Origin: Verrucomicrobiota bacterium
GTDB lineage: Bacteria > Verrucomicrobiota > Verrucomicrobiia > Verrucomicrobiales > Akkermansiaceae
Reading direction: 5' to 3'
NCBI GenBank assembly: GCA_017301995.1
Contig: JAFLEH010000043.1
Location: 1-40,959 of the forward strand
DNA length: 40,959 bases
Shown: one piece after another, positions 12,201-20,089 of the stretch
Layout of the letters: each line of letters opens with the position of its first letter
Numbering within the stretch: the first letter of the stretch is position 1
Notes under the pieces: model-generated
Seen by the model: only the letters and a program-made list of their open reading frames with translations
Databases searched by the model: none
What the model was told of the DNA's origin: nothing
Position numbers and translations under genes: made by a program

Positions 12201-13648
12201 AGATTACCGGCGGCTTCGGTGACACCATAGCCGGTGATCGCGAAATTGTTGGCATACGTGCCACCGGCGCTCAGGAACGCCTGCCCGTCCGGATTGACCG
12301 TCACCGTGCCGGTTCCCAAAGCGGACACGTTGTTGGTCTGGATGCGCCCGCCGTTGATCGTGGTGCCGCCCGTGTAGGAATTGGGCATGTCCATGACCAA
12401 TGAGTTGCGGTTGTTTTTGACGAAGGCAAGCGGGGTGCTGCCATCGTAGTCAACGACCTTCAGCCGCAATTGGTTGTCGGTGGTGGTCAGATTGCCGGTG
12501 GCGGCCCCGTTGGTGAGCGTGAGGGTTCCTCCGGATGAGGTGATTTCGCCGGTGGCGGATGCCGTGCCGGCGGTGGTTCCCTGTGCCCAGAATCCGTTGT
12601 AGGTGGTTCCGGCGCCGGTGGCCATGTAGGTCCCGGTGGCAATGTTCAGGCGCGAACCGAAGGGCACGACCACGTCGCGGTCGGAGGTGAGTGACTTGAT
12701 GGTCGTTGTACCGCTTGCCCCTAACCGCAAGACGTTGGTACCGTCGGTTTGGATCACCGGGATGTTGGCCAGAGTGGTAGCTGCGGCCGCGCCGATGATC
12801 ATCGTGCCGCGGGCATTCATCAGGGTGCCTGTGAAGGCGGAGAAATTGCCGTTGACGGTGATGGTGCCTCCGTCACTGCGCATCAGGGTGCCAGCGCCGG
12901 TCACCGCGCCGGTCAATTGGGCGCCGGTGACGCCGCCGTAGGTGCGGTAAACGCCGGTCTTGCCGGTGGGCACTTCCAAAGGATTTGCGAACACGGTGTT
13001 CGCGCCGGTGTCAACGATGCCACCTCCATCAAGAATGATCTTGTTCCCGGAACCACCGAAATTGCTGGTGGATACCACAACCCCGGACTTCAGCGTGACA
13101 TCGCCGGAAATGGTATTGGCACCGGAAAGCAGCAGGTTGCCGCCAACGCCTCCGCCAGTCTCCGACGTGTCTCCATTGGCGCTGACCGTCAGACCGCCCG
13201 GGGCGTTGATGATCGAGGAGATCACCTGGCCCACGCCGTTCCCGGCGGCGGCGGTATTGATTGTGCCGCCTCCGATGTTGATGGTGCCACCGGTGATGGT
13301 TTTGGCACCGGCTTCCTCCAACTTGATCAGTGGGGTGGTGATCGAACCGGTAATGGTGGCCGTCCAGGCTCCCGTGCCATCGGTTCCGGCCGAGAAAATC
13401 GCGTTCTCACCATCCGTCCAACCGACGGTAGCGGTTGCCCCGGTGGAATCGGTGGTCCAGTTGGTGCCGCTGTTCCAAGTGCCTCCGACATTGCCGGAGC
13501 CTGCGGTGGCTCCGTTGGCGTCCCAGTAAAGGTCGCCGGCGCGAGCGTCGGGAACAAGGGTGGAGCCGAGCGAGAGAACGACGGCGGCGACGAGGGTATT
13601 GCCACGGAAGAACCGGGCGAACAACGGATTGGTTTTATTGGGCTTCAT
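6293..13648 (-). CDS. Giant secreted PATR repeat protein 2 with a PA14-like domain
   Basis: A 2451-residue protein. The start MKPNKTNPLFARFF gives a clear signal peptide with cleavage around DARA-GD. The mature chain opens with an LYWDANG...TWNSGTNW module and continues with tens of PATR repeats. Related W..NW modules recur near residues 775 and 1600. Around residues 2050-2180 a segment with Y-x-G-x-I-x-L-x-x-GDWSFGENVDDAVYVKVDG resembles a PA14 domain, a beta-barrel fold often linked to carbohydrate binding; this is a pattern match by eye. The end has DDYDGDGVINAVEYVLGG, then a beta-rich tail ending FGRLKVTIN that parallels the other two giants. There is no autotransporter barrel. A role as a surface fibre or adhesin is inferred from the family. 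Confidence 0.9.
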   Translation of the reverse strand: MKPNKTNPLFARFFRGNTLVAAVVLSLGSTLVPDARAGDLYWDANGATAGSGNVGGTWNSGTNWTTDSTGATATVGWTDGENAIFSAGTDGTGAWTATITGSITTPLIKLEEAGAKTITGGTINIGGGTINTAAAGNGVGQVISSIINAPGGLTVSANGDTSETGGGVGGNLLLSGANTISGDVTLKSGVVVSTSNFGGSGNKIILDGGGIVDTGANTVFANPLEVPTGKTGVYRTYGGVTGAQLTGAVTGAGTLMRSDGGTITVNGNFSAFTGTLMNARGTMIIGAAAATTLANIPVIQTDGTNVLRLGASGTTTIKSLTSDRDVVVPFGSRLNIATGTYMATGAGTTYNGFWAQGTTAGTASATGEITSSGGTLTLTNGAATGNLTTTDNQLRLKVVDYDGSTPLAFVKNNRNSLVMDMPNSYTGGTTINGGRIQTNNVSALGTGTVTVNPDGQAFLSAGGTYANNFAITGYGVTEAAGNLGAIRFVNNTISGGINVAGAASIVAYGASGTHTGALTGSANLSLNLAASPGTLNFTGNTVGYTGTMTLNAGTLNIGASGLGGSLVVNGRTGTAGAGVTTNITGNPVSVLGGIAGDLTVNGGTATADGAGAVANVIGGVVTVQGTIGGNVALNAGSSTSLNGGVATGVGGTATLNGTVTGNVTVADGAVLAGEGSIAGTLNLGATAGATLKIKASTAGALAAGTVNLTGTNTVSLETLPLTTGEFTVLSYTTLNSGDENNFDVPDGIFRGNPEVQHDIANSRFTLELDSQARTWNNAQLTGAWNTSDSNWAEGDNVFFSGDDVVFTDTAVGTVSLANGLQPLSITFQNTVGNNYILTGTGGISGSTGISMTGGGNVTLGGANSFSGAISVGSGVLAMGSAGAFGTSSGVTVANGATVDINGQSPGAVATGGYTYTIQGTGVDGSGAIRNTGASVASNAGVKSLVLTGNATVNAVGAGRFDIGFANVAGSGTITGNGYTLTKIGTAGIALRANASATPINIIAEAGDLWAENDNSALGGATGTVTANGTSRIGTYGDRTIATPVTLNAGTSLMNLGGGTGIWTGTITAAGDITVNAGGNMAIDGTLTGTGNIAKTGGSLLVLQSDTTGYSGKVTVNAGALRIENASATGTATGTNVISMANGTTLQGGTITGQATTSFGSATQGITLTGTGDVYFDAGNGYTLSIGSDVVGGANNVATQNGTVVFGGAVSLTDALNVNAEVRARNNSTVSFATGANVNVRQIALGLNGQGNSSNMNIAAGATVTAQRLVTSDGGSTASVINQTGGTFNITGTNNTNSTSASFFLGHWSGSTTYNLSAGTINAGGALLSLGWDAAGGVNFNQSGGTNNILGLNLGNGRTNPATYEVTGGRLNIGSGGVTANASKFLKLGGGTVGASADWSSSQAINLTGTGGNVTIDTLDSVNGTTPRTISLTGNLSGTGGLTKTGAGLLALGGTGTFTGTALVNGGVLHVNGNAAATATLRTAAGGTLRPGTPAAAGTPTAANLTLDGGSADFRIGTSTDKLTVTGTFNVESATAVQAIPLNAISGSFPQTFDVIDYTGTIGGASGFAGLTFASSNPHLSGTLVNDETNTIVKVQINAADSVVWKGNVDGNWDVNATSNWVLGSDGVTSSKYYDFDVVKFDQTGIGTPAVNLVGTITPAALSVENTSGTYVFSGSGIGGGTGLSKTGAGGLMLLNDNTYTGAVSITGGRVDVGNGGATGTLGGSGNVTVDTGATLAFNTTTNQIFGASRLIGGGGAIEKSGSGTLEFQGNHGYTGGTTINGGTVLLSTNGGEVGVISGVVTVNAGGTLSATSGNAFGWGGQRIHTLNLNGGTATTSVNGDQGWGITVNLGDGGTLATSGAGYYSLGGGSSVNYTGTATSATISGTIRLRENNTNGRLPINVADGSAAVDVNVTGPITQAAAGLGISKSGAGTLQLSGDNTFSGPIEITAGTVRVSRPQHSLVPNPLTGTGGVLEHASPQQLVLSGDGSNFGGTIDANGKEVRLAHDTAGAGTGGTLALEGGTLALGLNTPGFLYYGTFAGAAMDTTPLTAGALATSASGLHGGIGGNTTIAYDGEIYLTAGDWSFGENVDDAVYVKVDGNVLINDNQWNVPTTGTFNAPADGWYPITLRVQNGGGGNGPVDAWLTAGIGIGIKQGGGSTNVGDYVKFEIGALGTNCRVYKAAGTNTMAGTLALGGGVANTVDTAGGSLALNGPVTGGASESLVKNGAGTLSLNAVNTYTGDTVVNAGTVAVNGTSIKDTNKVVLDGGMLNLTGTERVTSLFYGALQQADGTYGATGSGATNIDDTRFSGTGVLVVGAPTGYNAWAGTNAPTGGPGDDYDGDGVINAVEYVLGGSAAASDLGKLPTVSASGSDLVFTFVRDQDSKTPDTTVQIEVGTTLAAWPNVYNVGNDTAGSTAGVTVTDNGNGTDTITLTVSKGTDALKFGRLKVTIN

Positions 13649-13909
13649 GGTGGATTTGTTGGTGTTGGATTTGGGATTATCGGATTTTCGTAGTCTGGGT
13701 TGTGGAGTTTGATCCGCTCAGAAATGAACGGATGTGCGGAGAAAATCAGAGATCAAGCGCAAGTTCGCACGCGGAACAGCCGGTGTCAAGGACCTGAGTT
13801 CGCATGCTTCCGCCGCAGTTTGGATACCGCGTTGGGAAACTGTGCAAAAATTGGGTTTTCGCAAGAAAGTCATGGGGCTTTTCTGACAACGGACAAAGGC
13901 GACCCCCGA

Positions 13910-13933
13910 AAAATGACCCGAACGGGTTATTTT
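13910..13933. repeat. 24-bp near-perfect palindrome
   Basis: The arms AAAATGACCCG and CGGGTTATTTT are complementary except for one G-T position and are separated by AA. It lies about 260 nt upstream of the PATR gene starting at 13648. It could be a dyad operator, or a short bidirectional terminator, since A-run and T-run flank a GC core. Its position inside the leader region fits either. Confidence 0.55.
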
Positions 13934-14121
13934 GCAATTACAAATGCAATAAAAATACAAGCCATTCAAAATCAATGACAAACAAACCCAACCAATGGCC
14001 GATTTGCTTAAGATCGGTTAAATTTCTTTCCAAAAGACCGCTCCCGAGGCCTGATTTTCCGCCAATTCAGCGCGATTTGCTCCCATCGGACACTATCTCA
14101 AATCATGACCCGGAAAAGCGG

Positions 14122-14157
14122 AAACCCCGCCCCCGGGGAGAACCGGAGACGGGGCTT
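14122..14157 (-). terminator. Intrinsic terminator of PATR protein 3 gene
   Basis: On the minus strand, AAGCCCCG pairs with CGGGGTTT (8 bp with one G-U) across about 20 nt. It lies about 20 nt past the TGA at 14178-14180. The T-rich stem end is followed by a short T-containing tail (TTTCCGCTTTT). Confidence 0.6.
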
Positions 14158-14177
14158 GGGAATACGCGCCGGGCGGC

Positions 14178-17100
14178 TCAGTTTTCCACACTTTCAATGC
14201 GGAAGAACAGCTTGCCCGAGCCGATGGCGATATCGGCCTTCATTGGCTGGTAGTCGCCGGAAGCCGCCCCGTCGGTTGTCGGGGTGGCCGAGGCGTTCGT
14301 CCAATCGGCGTTGAGGGTGGCGCTCTGCTTGAGTTGATACGAGGCACCGCTGGTCCGTTGTTTCCACCGGATCGTCAGAGTACCGCCCGACCGCTCGCTG
14401 GTGGCAAGCGACCCGTTGGCGGCGATCGGCGAGGTGCCGAACAGGTATTCCTGGAGGTTGGTGAAACCGTCGGAATCCGGATCGTCGCCGCGGTCGCGGT
14501 CGGCGGCATTCGGGATCTGGGACGCCCAGGAATCGTAGCCGCTCTGGGTGAGCGTGAGCGTGCCGGTGGCTTCATCGAAGGTCCAGGTCTGGGCTCCGAC
14601 GGACTTGGTCCAGACGTCGCCGCTGTTCGCCCAGACGGTGCCGTCGGGATCGGTGGCTTTGAAGTCGGATCCGTAGGCGCCGGTGAGGCTCGTGACATCC
14701 TCCAGCACCCAGGTTCCCGCCGTGAGCGCGGCGGCGGCGGTGGTGTTGATGGCGAAGTTGCCATTGACCACCACGGTGCCGGCGCCGGTCAGTTTGTTGG
14801 TGGTGCCGGAAGTGGCGCCGAGCACGAAGGTCAGTTTCGCGTCCTTGGCGAGTTCCAGCGTACCCGCGTTGGCCACGGTGTTGCCGGTGTGGATGTTCTG
14901 CCCCTTGAGGACCAGTTTGCCGTCCCCGGCCTTGGTCAGCGCGACACTTCCGAAGAAGCCCGACGAAACGGTGAGATCGTCCGCCGCGTCGCCGTCCGCC
15001 ACGCTGAGGGTCGCCGCACCCACCAGTTGGAAGGTGGGCGATTCGATCAGCGCGCCGGTCGCCGAGGCATTGAATGTCATCGTCCCCCCCCAGGTCCTCA
15101 TTTGACCGCCGGTGACAACGCCGCCGGTCATTTGCAGGTTGGAGATGTAGTTTTCCGCGGCGAGTTCCAAGGTCCCCCCATTGATGTGCAGGGTGTTCTG
15201 GTCAACACCGAGGCTGTGGGTGCCGCCGGTCTGGATCTTGCCGCCTGGGTTGATGGTGATCGCGTTGGGCTGACCGAACGGGTTGGTGTACCAGCCGCCC
15301 GCGTTGATCCGGAGGGTTCCTCCGTCAACGGTGACTCCGCCGCTGAAGTTTCCGTTGTTGGAAATCGTCATGGTCCCGGTGCCGGTCTTGGTCAGCCCGC
15401 CGGTTCCGGTGATGCAATTGGGGCTCCCCGAGAACGTCGCGCCCGCGCTGTTGTCCACCTGGATCGTGCCGCCGCCGGTGGTCAGTGCCACCACCTTGGT
15501 CACGCTCATCGCGGTAGTTCCGGTCAGTTTCAGGGTGCCGCCACCCAGCGACAGCGACCCCGCCCCCAGCTTGGCCACGTCATCGACCTGGACGGCACCA
15601 CCCGTCACCGCGAGGGTGCCGGAGATCGTGTTGCCGGCATTGTCCAGGACCAGCGTGCCCGCTCCTTTCTTGGTCAGTCCGCCCGGACCATCGACGAACC
15701 CGGTGATGGTTAGGTCGGAGGTGACCAGGTCGAGCGAGCTGTTGGAATTGACGGTGAAGGCGCGGTCGGTCGTCGCCGGGGTGACACCCAGATAGGTGAG
15801 AGTGCCGCCGCCCAATACCACATCCGAGCCCGAGCCCAGCGAGCTGTTGGTGCCGGTATTGGTGATCGAGGCGAATTCCAAAGTGCCCTGGTTGATGGTC
15901 ACGGTCCCCGAGAAGGAGTTCGTGTTGCTGAGCGTGAGGTAGCCGGATCCGCCTTTCAGCAATCCGGTCGCCCCGGCAATCCCCTTCGTGCCGCCGACCG
16001 TGTAGTCATTGGCCGAGTTGGAGAACGTGACGCTGCCCGGCGAAACATCGGCGGCATTGATATCGACCGCGAATAGCGTCGCGCTGTCGTCGAAAACCAC
16101 ATCGTTTCCATTGGCATAGTACACCGGGACGCTTGATACCGCCCAGTTCTGCTTGGTGGTGGACCAATCGCTATCGATGCCGCCCGACCAGAAGATGGCG
16201 GAGGTCGCCACCTGGAGACTCAGGGTTCCGGCGGAATCAACGAGCGTGTAGGTGAACGGTCCTCCGGGAGTGGTGCCCATCTTGAAGGCGGACAACCCGG
16301 TGCCGCCGATCGCTCCGCTGTGGGTGATGACCGGATAGGTGCCGGCGGCCAACGGCGTGGTTCCAATGTTGATTGATACCGAGCCGGACGCCCCTGAGGC
16401 GGTCAGCGTGTTGGTAACGGCCAGCGTCCCGGCTCCGGGGGTCAGCACCACCGTCCCGTCGCCATCGAACGTTAGGCTGGCCGCCGCAAGCGTGCCGGTA
16501 CCGGAATTTCCACCGGCGACGGTGCCGCCTGTCGCGCTCACCACAATACTGCCCACGCTTCCGGTGCCATCCAGTGTGCCTCCGGAGTTGACCGCCACGG
16601 TTCCGGTGCCGGTCCCCAAACCCGTGGCGTTGGCAATGCGGAGAGTTCCGCCATTTACCGTGGTTCCGCCAGTGTAGGTGTTGGCGCCCGTCAGCGTCAT
16701 CACTCCGGATCCCGCCTTCGTGATCGCGAGGTTGTTCTCGTTGGCGCCGCCCCCCCCGATCTGGCCGCCGAAAGTATAGTTGTTGGTATTGTTGATGGTG
16801 AGGCTTGAGCCGGTTGCGTTGCCTCCCACCACCGCGTTCGCCGTTCCGGTGCCGATCTGGTTCAATCCGGTCAATGTCTGGTTGACCCCGTCAAGCACGA
16901 GACGGCCACTGGTGTTGGTTGTCGCCCCCAGATAAACGCCGGTGCCGGATGGCAGGCGGTTGTCGCCTCCTGACAGGGTGAGCGTCCCGGCTTGCACGCT
17001 GGTGATCGCCACGTTGGAAGCGCCCCCGGAGAAGGTATTCGCTCCGGTGAGGATCAGGTTGCCCGCTCCCTGATAATAGATGGCGGTGGAATCGGTGCCG

Positions 17101-19778
17101 ACCATGGTCCCCGAACTCAGAATCCCACCAGCCTTGCCGGTTCCCGATATAATGCCGTTCATTGTCAGGGACGCGTCCGCGTTCACCACAAACCGCGTCC
17201 CGTAGGTTGCGGTTAGAACCGTGACCGCCGGAGCGATCGAGGCGTTTTTGACACCGGCCGCCACAGTGAAGTCAATGCTGTTGACATCGTAGGTGTTAAT
17301 CGTCGCCGTGGTCCCGGTACCGTAGGTGCCGATGCTCGCGCCGGAGGCGTTGAAGTTGATCGTCTGCCCGCCTTCGGTCAGGGTGGTGCCCAACTTGATG
17401 TTCGCCGTCCCACGGTTGATATTGAGCGCGCCGGATAGCGAGTGGTTCGTTTCATAATTCAGCGCCCCCTCGTGAATCTGGGTGGCTCCGGTATAGGAAT
17501 GATTGGTAGTGTACACCACGGTGCCGCCACCGGCAATCGCGACACCGAACCCGTTTCCATAGGCCAGGTTGTTCGTCGCGGACGCGGTCGCGTTGGCACT
17601 CAGGGTGATCTGCGTGGCGCTATCCACCGTGGAAATCGTGGTGTTTGCGGCGATCCCTGTTCCGGTTACCGACATCCCCGCGAACAAGCCCGTCGTGCTT
17701 GCCAGCGTGACGATTTTGGAGGTGTTCGTCGTCGTGCTGGACAGGGTGGGTCCGCCAAGAGTCGTCACGATGGACAACGATCCGGCCGTATTGTGCTGGT
17801 GGAGCGCAATGATGCCGTTGGCGGTGGCGGTGGAGAGCCTGCCTCCGGTCAATGTCGACGCGTTCGCGCCCACGTTGCCCGTGACCAACAGGCCTCCGGA
17901 AACCAAGCGGTTGGTCCCGGCCAATGTGACGGTGTTGGCACCGGCGGTGTTGAAACGCAGACTGTTGGTCGCGGAGTCGGAGGCTGCCGCTGAACTTGTC
18001 GTGACGTCGGTGTTGTTGGCGCTGGCCCAGGTGTCGTTGGTGAATGTCGCCAAGCCGCTGATCGGCGTCGTGGTTCCATTGGTCACTGCCCAGGTCGTAC
18101 CGCCGTAGGTTGCCCATCCACCGAGAATTCCGTTGGTGTTGGCGGTATTCGTGTAAACCTGCGCTCCGCTGGCGATCTGCAACACCCCCGCGTTCGCGGC
18201 GGCATTGCGGTTCACCCCACCCGCGTCCGCTCCGGATCCGGTCACGGCCGTGGAGGCAAACCGGAGGATCCCGCCGTCCGCCCGTATATTTCCGTTAGGC
18301 GAGGTGTATTTTGTCACAACCTGCCCGGCGATTTCCAACACGCCAACCCCCTGTTTGCTGAGATTCATCGGCTGGGGACTGGCAATGCCGCTGATCGTCG
18401 TGCTGCCGAAACCGTTGAACGTTACTCCGAACGCCGCGGTGGCCGTGGTCGTGAACGGATTCCCGAAGACAAGTGTGCCTGTTCCGTTATTTGTCAGGAT
18501 ACCTCCGCCCGAGGCGGAGTTGTAGTTGATCACCTTGTCGGAAGTCTCACCCGTGCCAGTGTATATCAGGCCGCCGGTTCCCACCGTGATGTCGATCGTC
18601 CCGTTCGTTCCGAGGGGACTGTTGGCACCCGCGTTGCCAATCGACGGGACCTGCAGGTATCCGCCAGTCACGGTGGCCTTCCCGGTGAATGTGTTAGACC
18701 CGGATAGGGTCAGCGTGTTGCCGCCGAGCTTGGTAAAAGCACCGCCGGTTACCACATCGGAAATCGTGGCGTTGCCACCGGCGGTGGTGATCCCGAGCGT
18801 CGGCGTGAACGCGGAGAGGCTTGCGATATCCGCCGAAGTGAATTCGCCGGTACCGCCCATGCCAAAACCGAGGCTTCCCGTGCCACTGACGGCGATGTTG
18901 GTGCCATTCCACTCGGCGACATCGCCATTGTAGAGCGAGGCACGCTTCTGGAAGACCAGCATTCCGTCGGTGACGGTGGTGGTCCCGTCATATGTGTTGA
19001 CCCCTCCCAGTGTCAAGGTGCCCGCGCCGAGCTTGGTCAGGCCCGCGCCCGGATCACCTGAGATGCCGCCGTTCAAAGTGCCGGCGCTGAGCATGGTGAG
19101 GGATCGGGTGGCGGATCCCAGATCCACGGGGGCGTTGAACGTCAGCGCTCCGTTGCTGGTGGTATCGCCCCAGGTGAAATCGCCATCGATGGTGACCGCC
19201 GACGGCTTGTTGGAAAAATCGCGTGCGGTTGCCGAAGTGGAGCGAATGGTCGTGCCGCCCGCGATAACAAGCGGCCCGCCCGAACCGAAAGCGTTGACGC
19301 CACCGGCGGCAAAGGTGCCCTCGCTGAGCGTGAAACCGCCCGGATAGGTGGAACCGTTCCAACTCAGGGTGCCGGGACCGGTTTTGACGAACCCGGTGCC
19401 AGCGGCTAATGATAGAGCCTGTCCTTGGAAATTGAGCGTCTTGCCGCTGGCCACGTTGATGGTGGCGACGGTGCCGCCGGTGCCCAGCGTGCCGGACGCG
19501 GTCACGGTCACACTCTCATTGGCCGTGATCCCCGCCACATCGGTGGTGGCGCCGGTTAGAGCCAGCGCCGTGCCGCTATTGTCCTCGAAAATCGCGGTCG
19601 AACCGGAGACCCAGGACTGGTCATACGGCCCCCCGGAGGCATTTCCCCAGAACGCCCCGGTCCATGCGTTGCCGGCGGTTGTGGATTTATAGTACATGTC
19701 GGCGGCGGAACCTGTGCAGCAGGTCACGACGAGCGCGGCGACGGTGGCGAGATTGCGGATGTTGGTTTTTGGTTTCAT
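14178..19778 (-). CDS. Giant secreted PATR repeat protein 3
   Basis: A 1866-residue protein. The ATG at 19778 is chosen over an in-frame ATG at 19907 because it opens the signal peptide MKPKTNIRNLATVAALVV, cleaved near GSA-AD. PATR repeats (NTYTGGTTVNGGTL and variants) fill most of the chain. A W-x-GG...DW...NW...NDVVFDD module lies near residue 1190. Around residue 690 there is an insert of the type GMSVTGTGIAANTTI..V...TQITLS, a beta motif seen in many verrucomicrobial and phage-tail-like proteins. The C-terminus carries DDPDSDGFTNLQEYLFGTSP and a beta-rich tail ending FFRIESVEN. There is no barrel domain. It shares architecture with the two downstream giants and is read separately from them. 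Confidence 0.9.
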   Translation of the reverse strand: MKPKTNIRNLATVAALVVTCCTGSAADMYYKSTTAGNAWTGAFWGNASGGPYDQSWVSGSTAIFEDNSGTALALTGATTDVAGITANESVTVTASGTLGTGGTVATINVASGKTLNFQGQALSLAAGTGFVKTGPGTLSWNGSTYPGGFTLSEGTFAAGGVNAFGSGGPLVIAGGTTIRSTSATARDFSNKPSAVTIDGDFTWGDTTSNGALTFNAPVDLGSATRSLTMLSAGTLNGGISGDPGAGLTKLGAGTLTLGGVNTYDGTTTVTDGMLVFQKRASLYNGDVAEWNGTNIAVSGTGSLGFGMGGTGEFTSADIASLSAFTPTLGITTAGGNATISDVVTGGAFTKLGGNTLTLSGSNTFTGKATVTGGYLQVPSIGNAGANSPLGTNGTIDITVGTGGLIYTGTGETSDKVINYNSASGGGILTNNGTGTLVFGNPFTTTATAAFGVTFNGFGSTTISGIASPQPMNLSKQGVGVLEIAGQVVTKYTSPNGNIRADGGILRFASTAVTGSGADAGGVNRNAAANAGVLQIASGAQVYTNTANTNGILGGWATYGGTTWAVTNGTTTPISGLATFTNDTWASANNTDVTTSSAAASDSATNSLRFNTAGANTVTLAGTNRLVSGGLLVTGNVGANASTLTGGRLSTATANGIIALHQHNTAGSLSIVTTLGGPTLSSTTTNTSKIVTLASTTGLFAGMSVTGTGIAANTTISTVDSATQITLSANATASATNNLAYGNGFGVAIAGGGTVVYTTNHSYTGATQIHEGALNYETNHSLSGALNINRGTANIKLGTTLTEGGQTINFNASGASIGTYGTGTTATINTYDVNSIDFTVAAGVKNASIAPAVTVLTATYGTRFVVNADASLTMNGIISGTGKAGGILSSGTMVGTDSTAIYYQGAGNLILTGANTFSGGASNVAITSVQAGTLTLSGGDNRLPSGTGVYLGATTNTSGRLVLDGVNQTLTGLNQIGTGTANAVVGGNATGSSLTINNTNNYTFGGQIGGGGANENNLAITKAGSGVMTLTGANTYTGGTTVNGGTLRIANATGLGTGTGTVAVNSGGTLDGTGSVGSIVVSATGGTVAGGNSGTGTLAAASLTFDGDGTVVLTPGAGTLAVTNTLTASGASGSVSINIGTTPLAAGTYPVITHSGAIGGTGLSAFKMGTTPGGPFTYTLVDSAGTLSLQVATSAIFWSGGIDSDWSTTKQNWAVSSVPVYYANGNDVVFDDSATLFAVDINAADVSPGSVTFSNSANDYTVGGTKGIAGATGLLKGGSGYLTLSNTNSFSGTVTINQGTLEFASITNTGTNSSLGSGSDVVLGGGTLTYLGVTPATTDRAFTVNSNSSLDLVTSDLTITGFVDGPGGLTKKGAGTLVLDNAGNTISGTLAVTGGAVQVDDVAKLGAGSLSLGGGTLKLTGTTAMSVTKVVALTTGGGTIQVDNSAGATFSGSPNCITGTGGLTKTGTGTMTISNNGNFSGGVTVDGGTLRINAGGWYTNPFGQPNAITINPGGKIQTGGTHSLGVDQNTLHINGGTLELAAENYISNLQMTGGVVTGGQMRTWGGTMTFNASATGALIESPTFQLVGAATLSVADGDAADDLTVSSGFFGSVALTKAGDGKLVLKGQNIHTGNTVANAGTLELAKDAKLTFVLGATSGTTNKLTGAGTVVVNGNFAINTTAAAALTAGTWVLEDVTSLTGAYGSDFKATDPDGTVWANSGDVWTKSVGAQTWTFDEATGTLTLTQSGYDSWASQIPNAADRDRGDDPDSDGFTNLQEYLFGTSPIAANGSLATSERSGGTLTIRWKQRTSGASYQLKQSATLNADWTNASATPTTDGAASGDYQPMKADIAIGSGKLFFRIESVEN

Positions 19779-20089
19779 TGGTATTTGTGGGGTTGGTTCT
19801 GGTTCAAAGGGAGCGCAAAGCAATAATCCACCCGAACTCCGGGAGGAAACGCACGAAATTGGGTCATCCAACACCGCGTTGCGGGGGAGGCGGTTCCGGT
19901 CAAGCAAATCGCGTGCCGCCCAATGGCGAACATCCCAAACCAGGGTTGGGGAATCGACACAAATGGTACGTCATGGGGGGAGGCCATACTGGCGAACTTC
20001 GACTCGGAACAAAAAGACTCCGGGACGCTAACCCGTCCGGTCGGTTTCGCAATCCAAATTAGAAAATATTTCGCAAGCCGCTGGTGGGA
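19779..20089. other. Intergenic region between manA and PATR gene 3
   Basis: About 310 nt. It holds the manA terminator near 20011-20040 and then the leader of the PATR gene starting at 19778. No ORF in it has protein-like composition. A CCCAAAC...GTTGGG hairpin near 19,930 is visible but has no flanking T-run. No convincing -35/-10 pair was found. Confidence 0.55.
20011..20040 (-). terminator. Intrinsic terminator of manA
   Basis: On the minus strand, CCGGACG pairs with CGTCCCGG (one bulged base) over a 6-nt loop and is followed by AGTCTTTTTG. It lies about 50 nt past the manA stop, so manA is probably not co-transcribed with the PATR gene behind it. Confidence 0.7.

Larger units (their letters stand above)
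13649..14177. other. AT-richer intergenic region carrying the leader of PATR gene 2
   Basis: About 530 nt without a convincing gene. It is clearly more AT-rich than its surroundings between roughly 13,840 and 14,040. It should hold the promoter of the minus-strand gene starting at 13648; on the minus strand a TTGACA-like hexamer lies near 13,790, but the -10 match 17 nt further on is poor. It also holds a near-palindrome (13910-13933) and the terminator of the third PATR gene. Short ORFs on both strands here have no support. Confidence 0.6.

Noticed and set aside
4542..13693. Long forward-strand frames (for example 4542-5780, 6137-7471, 7634-8914, 8915-10018, 12749-13693) inside the PATR genes
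   Set aside because: They are antisense shadows of Gly/Thr-rich repeats in GC-rich DNA: Arg/Gly/Asp/Val-rich, no start context, no domains, while the minus strand gives coherent repeat proteins with signal peptides.
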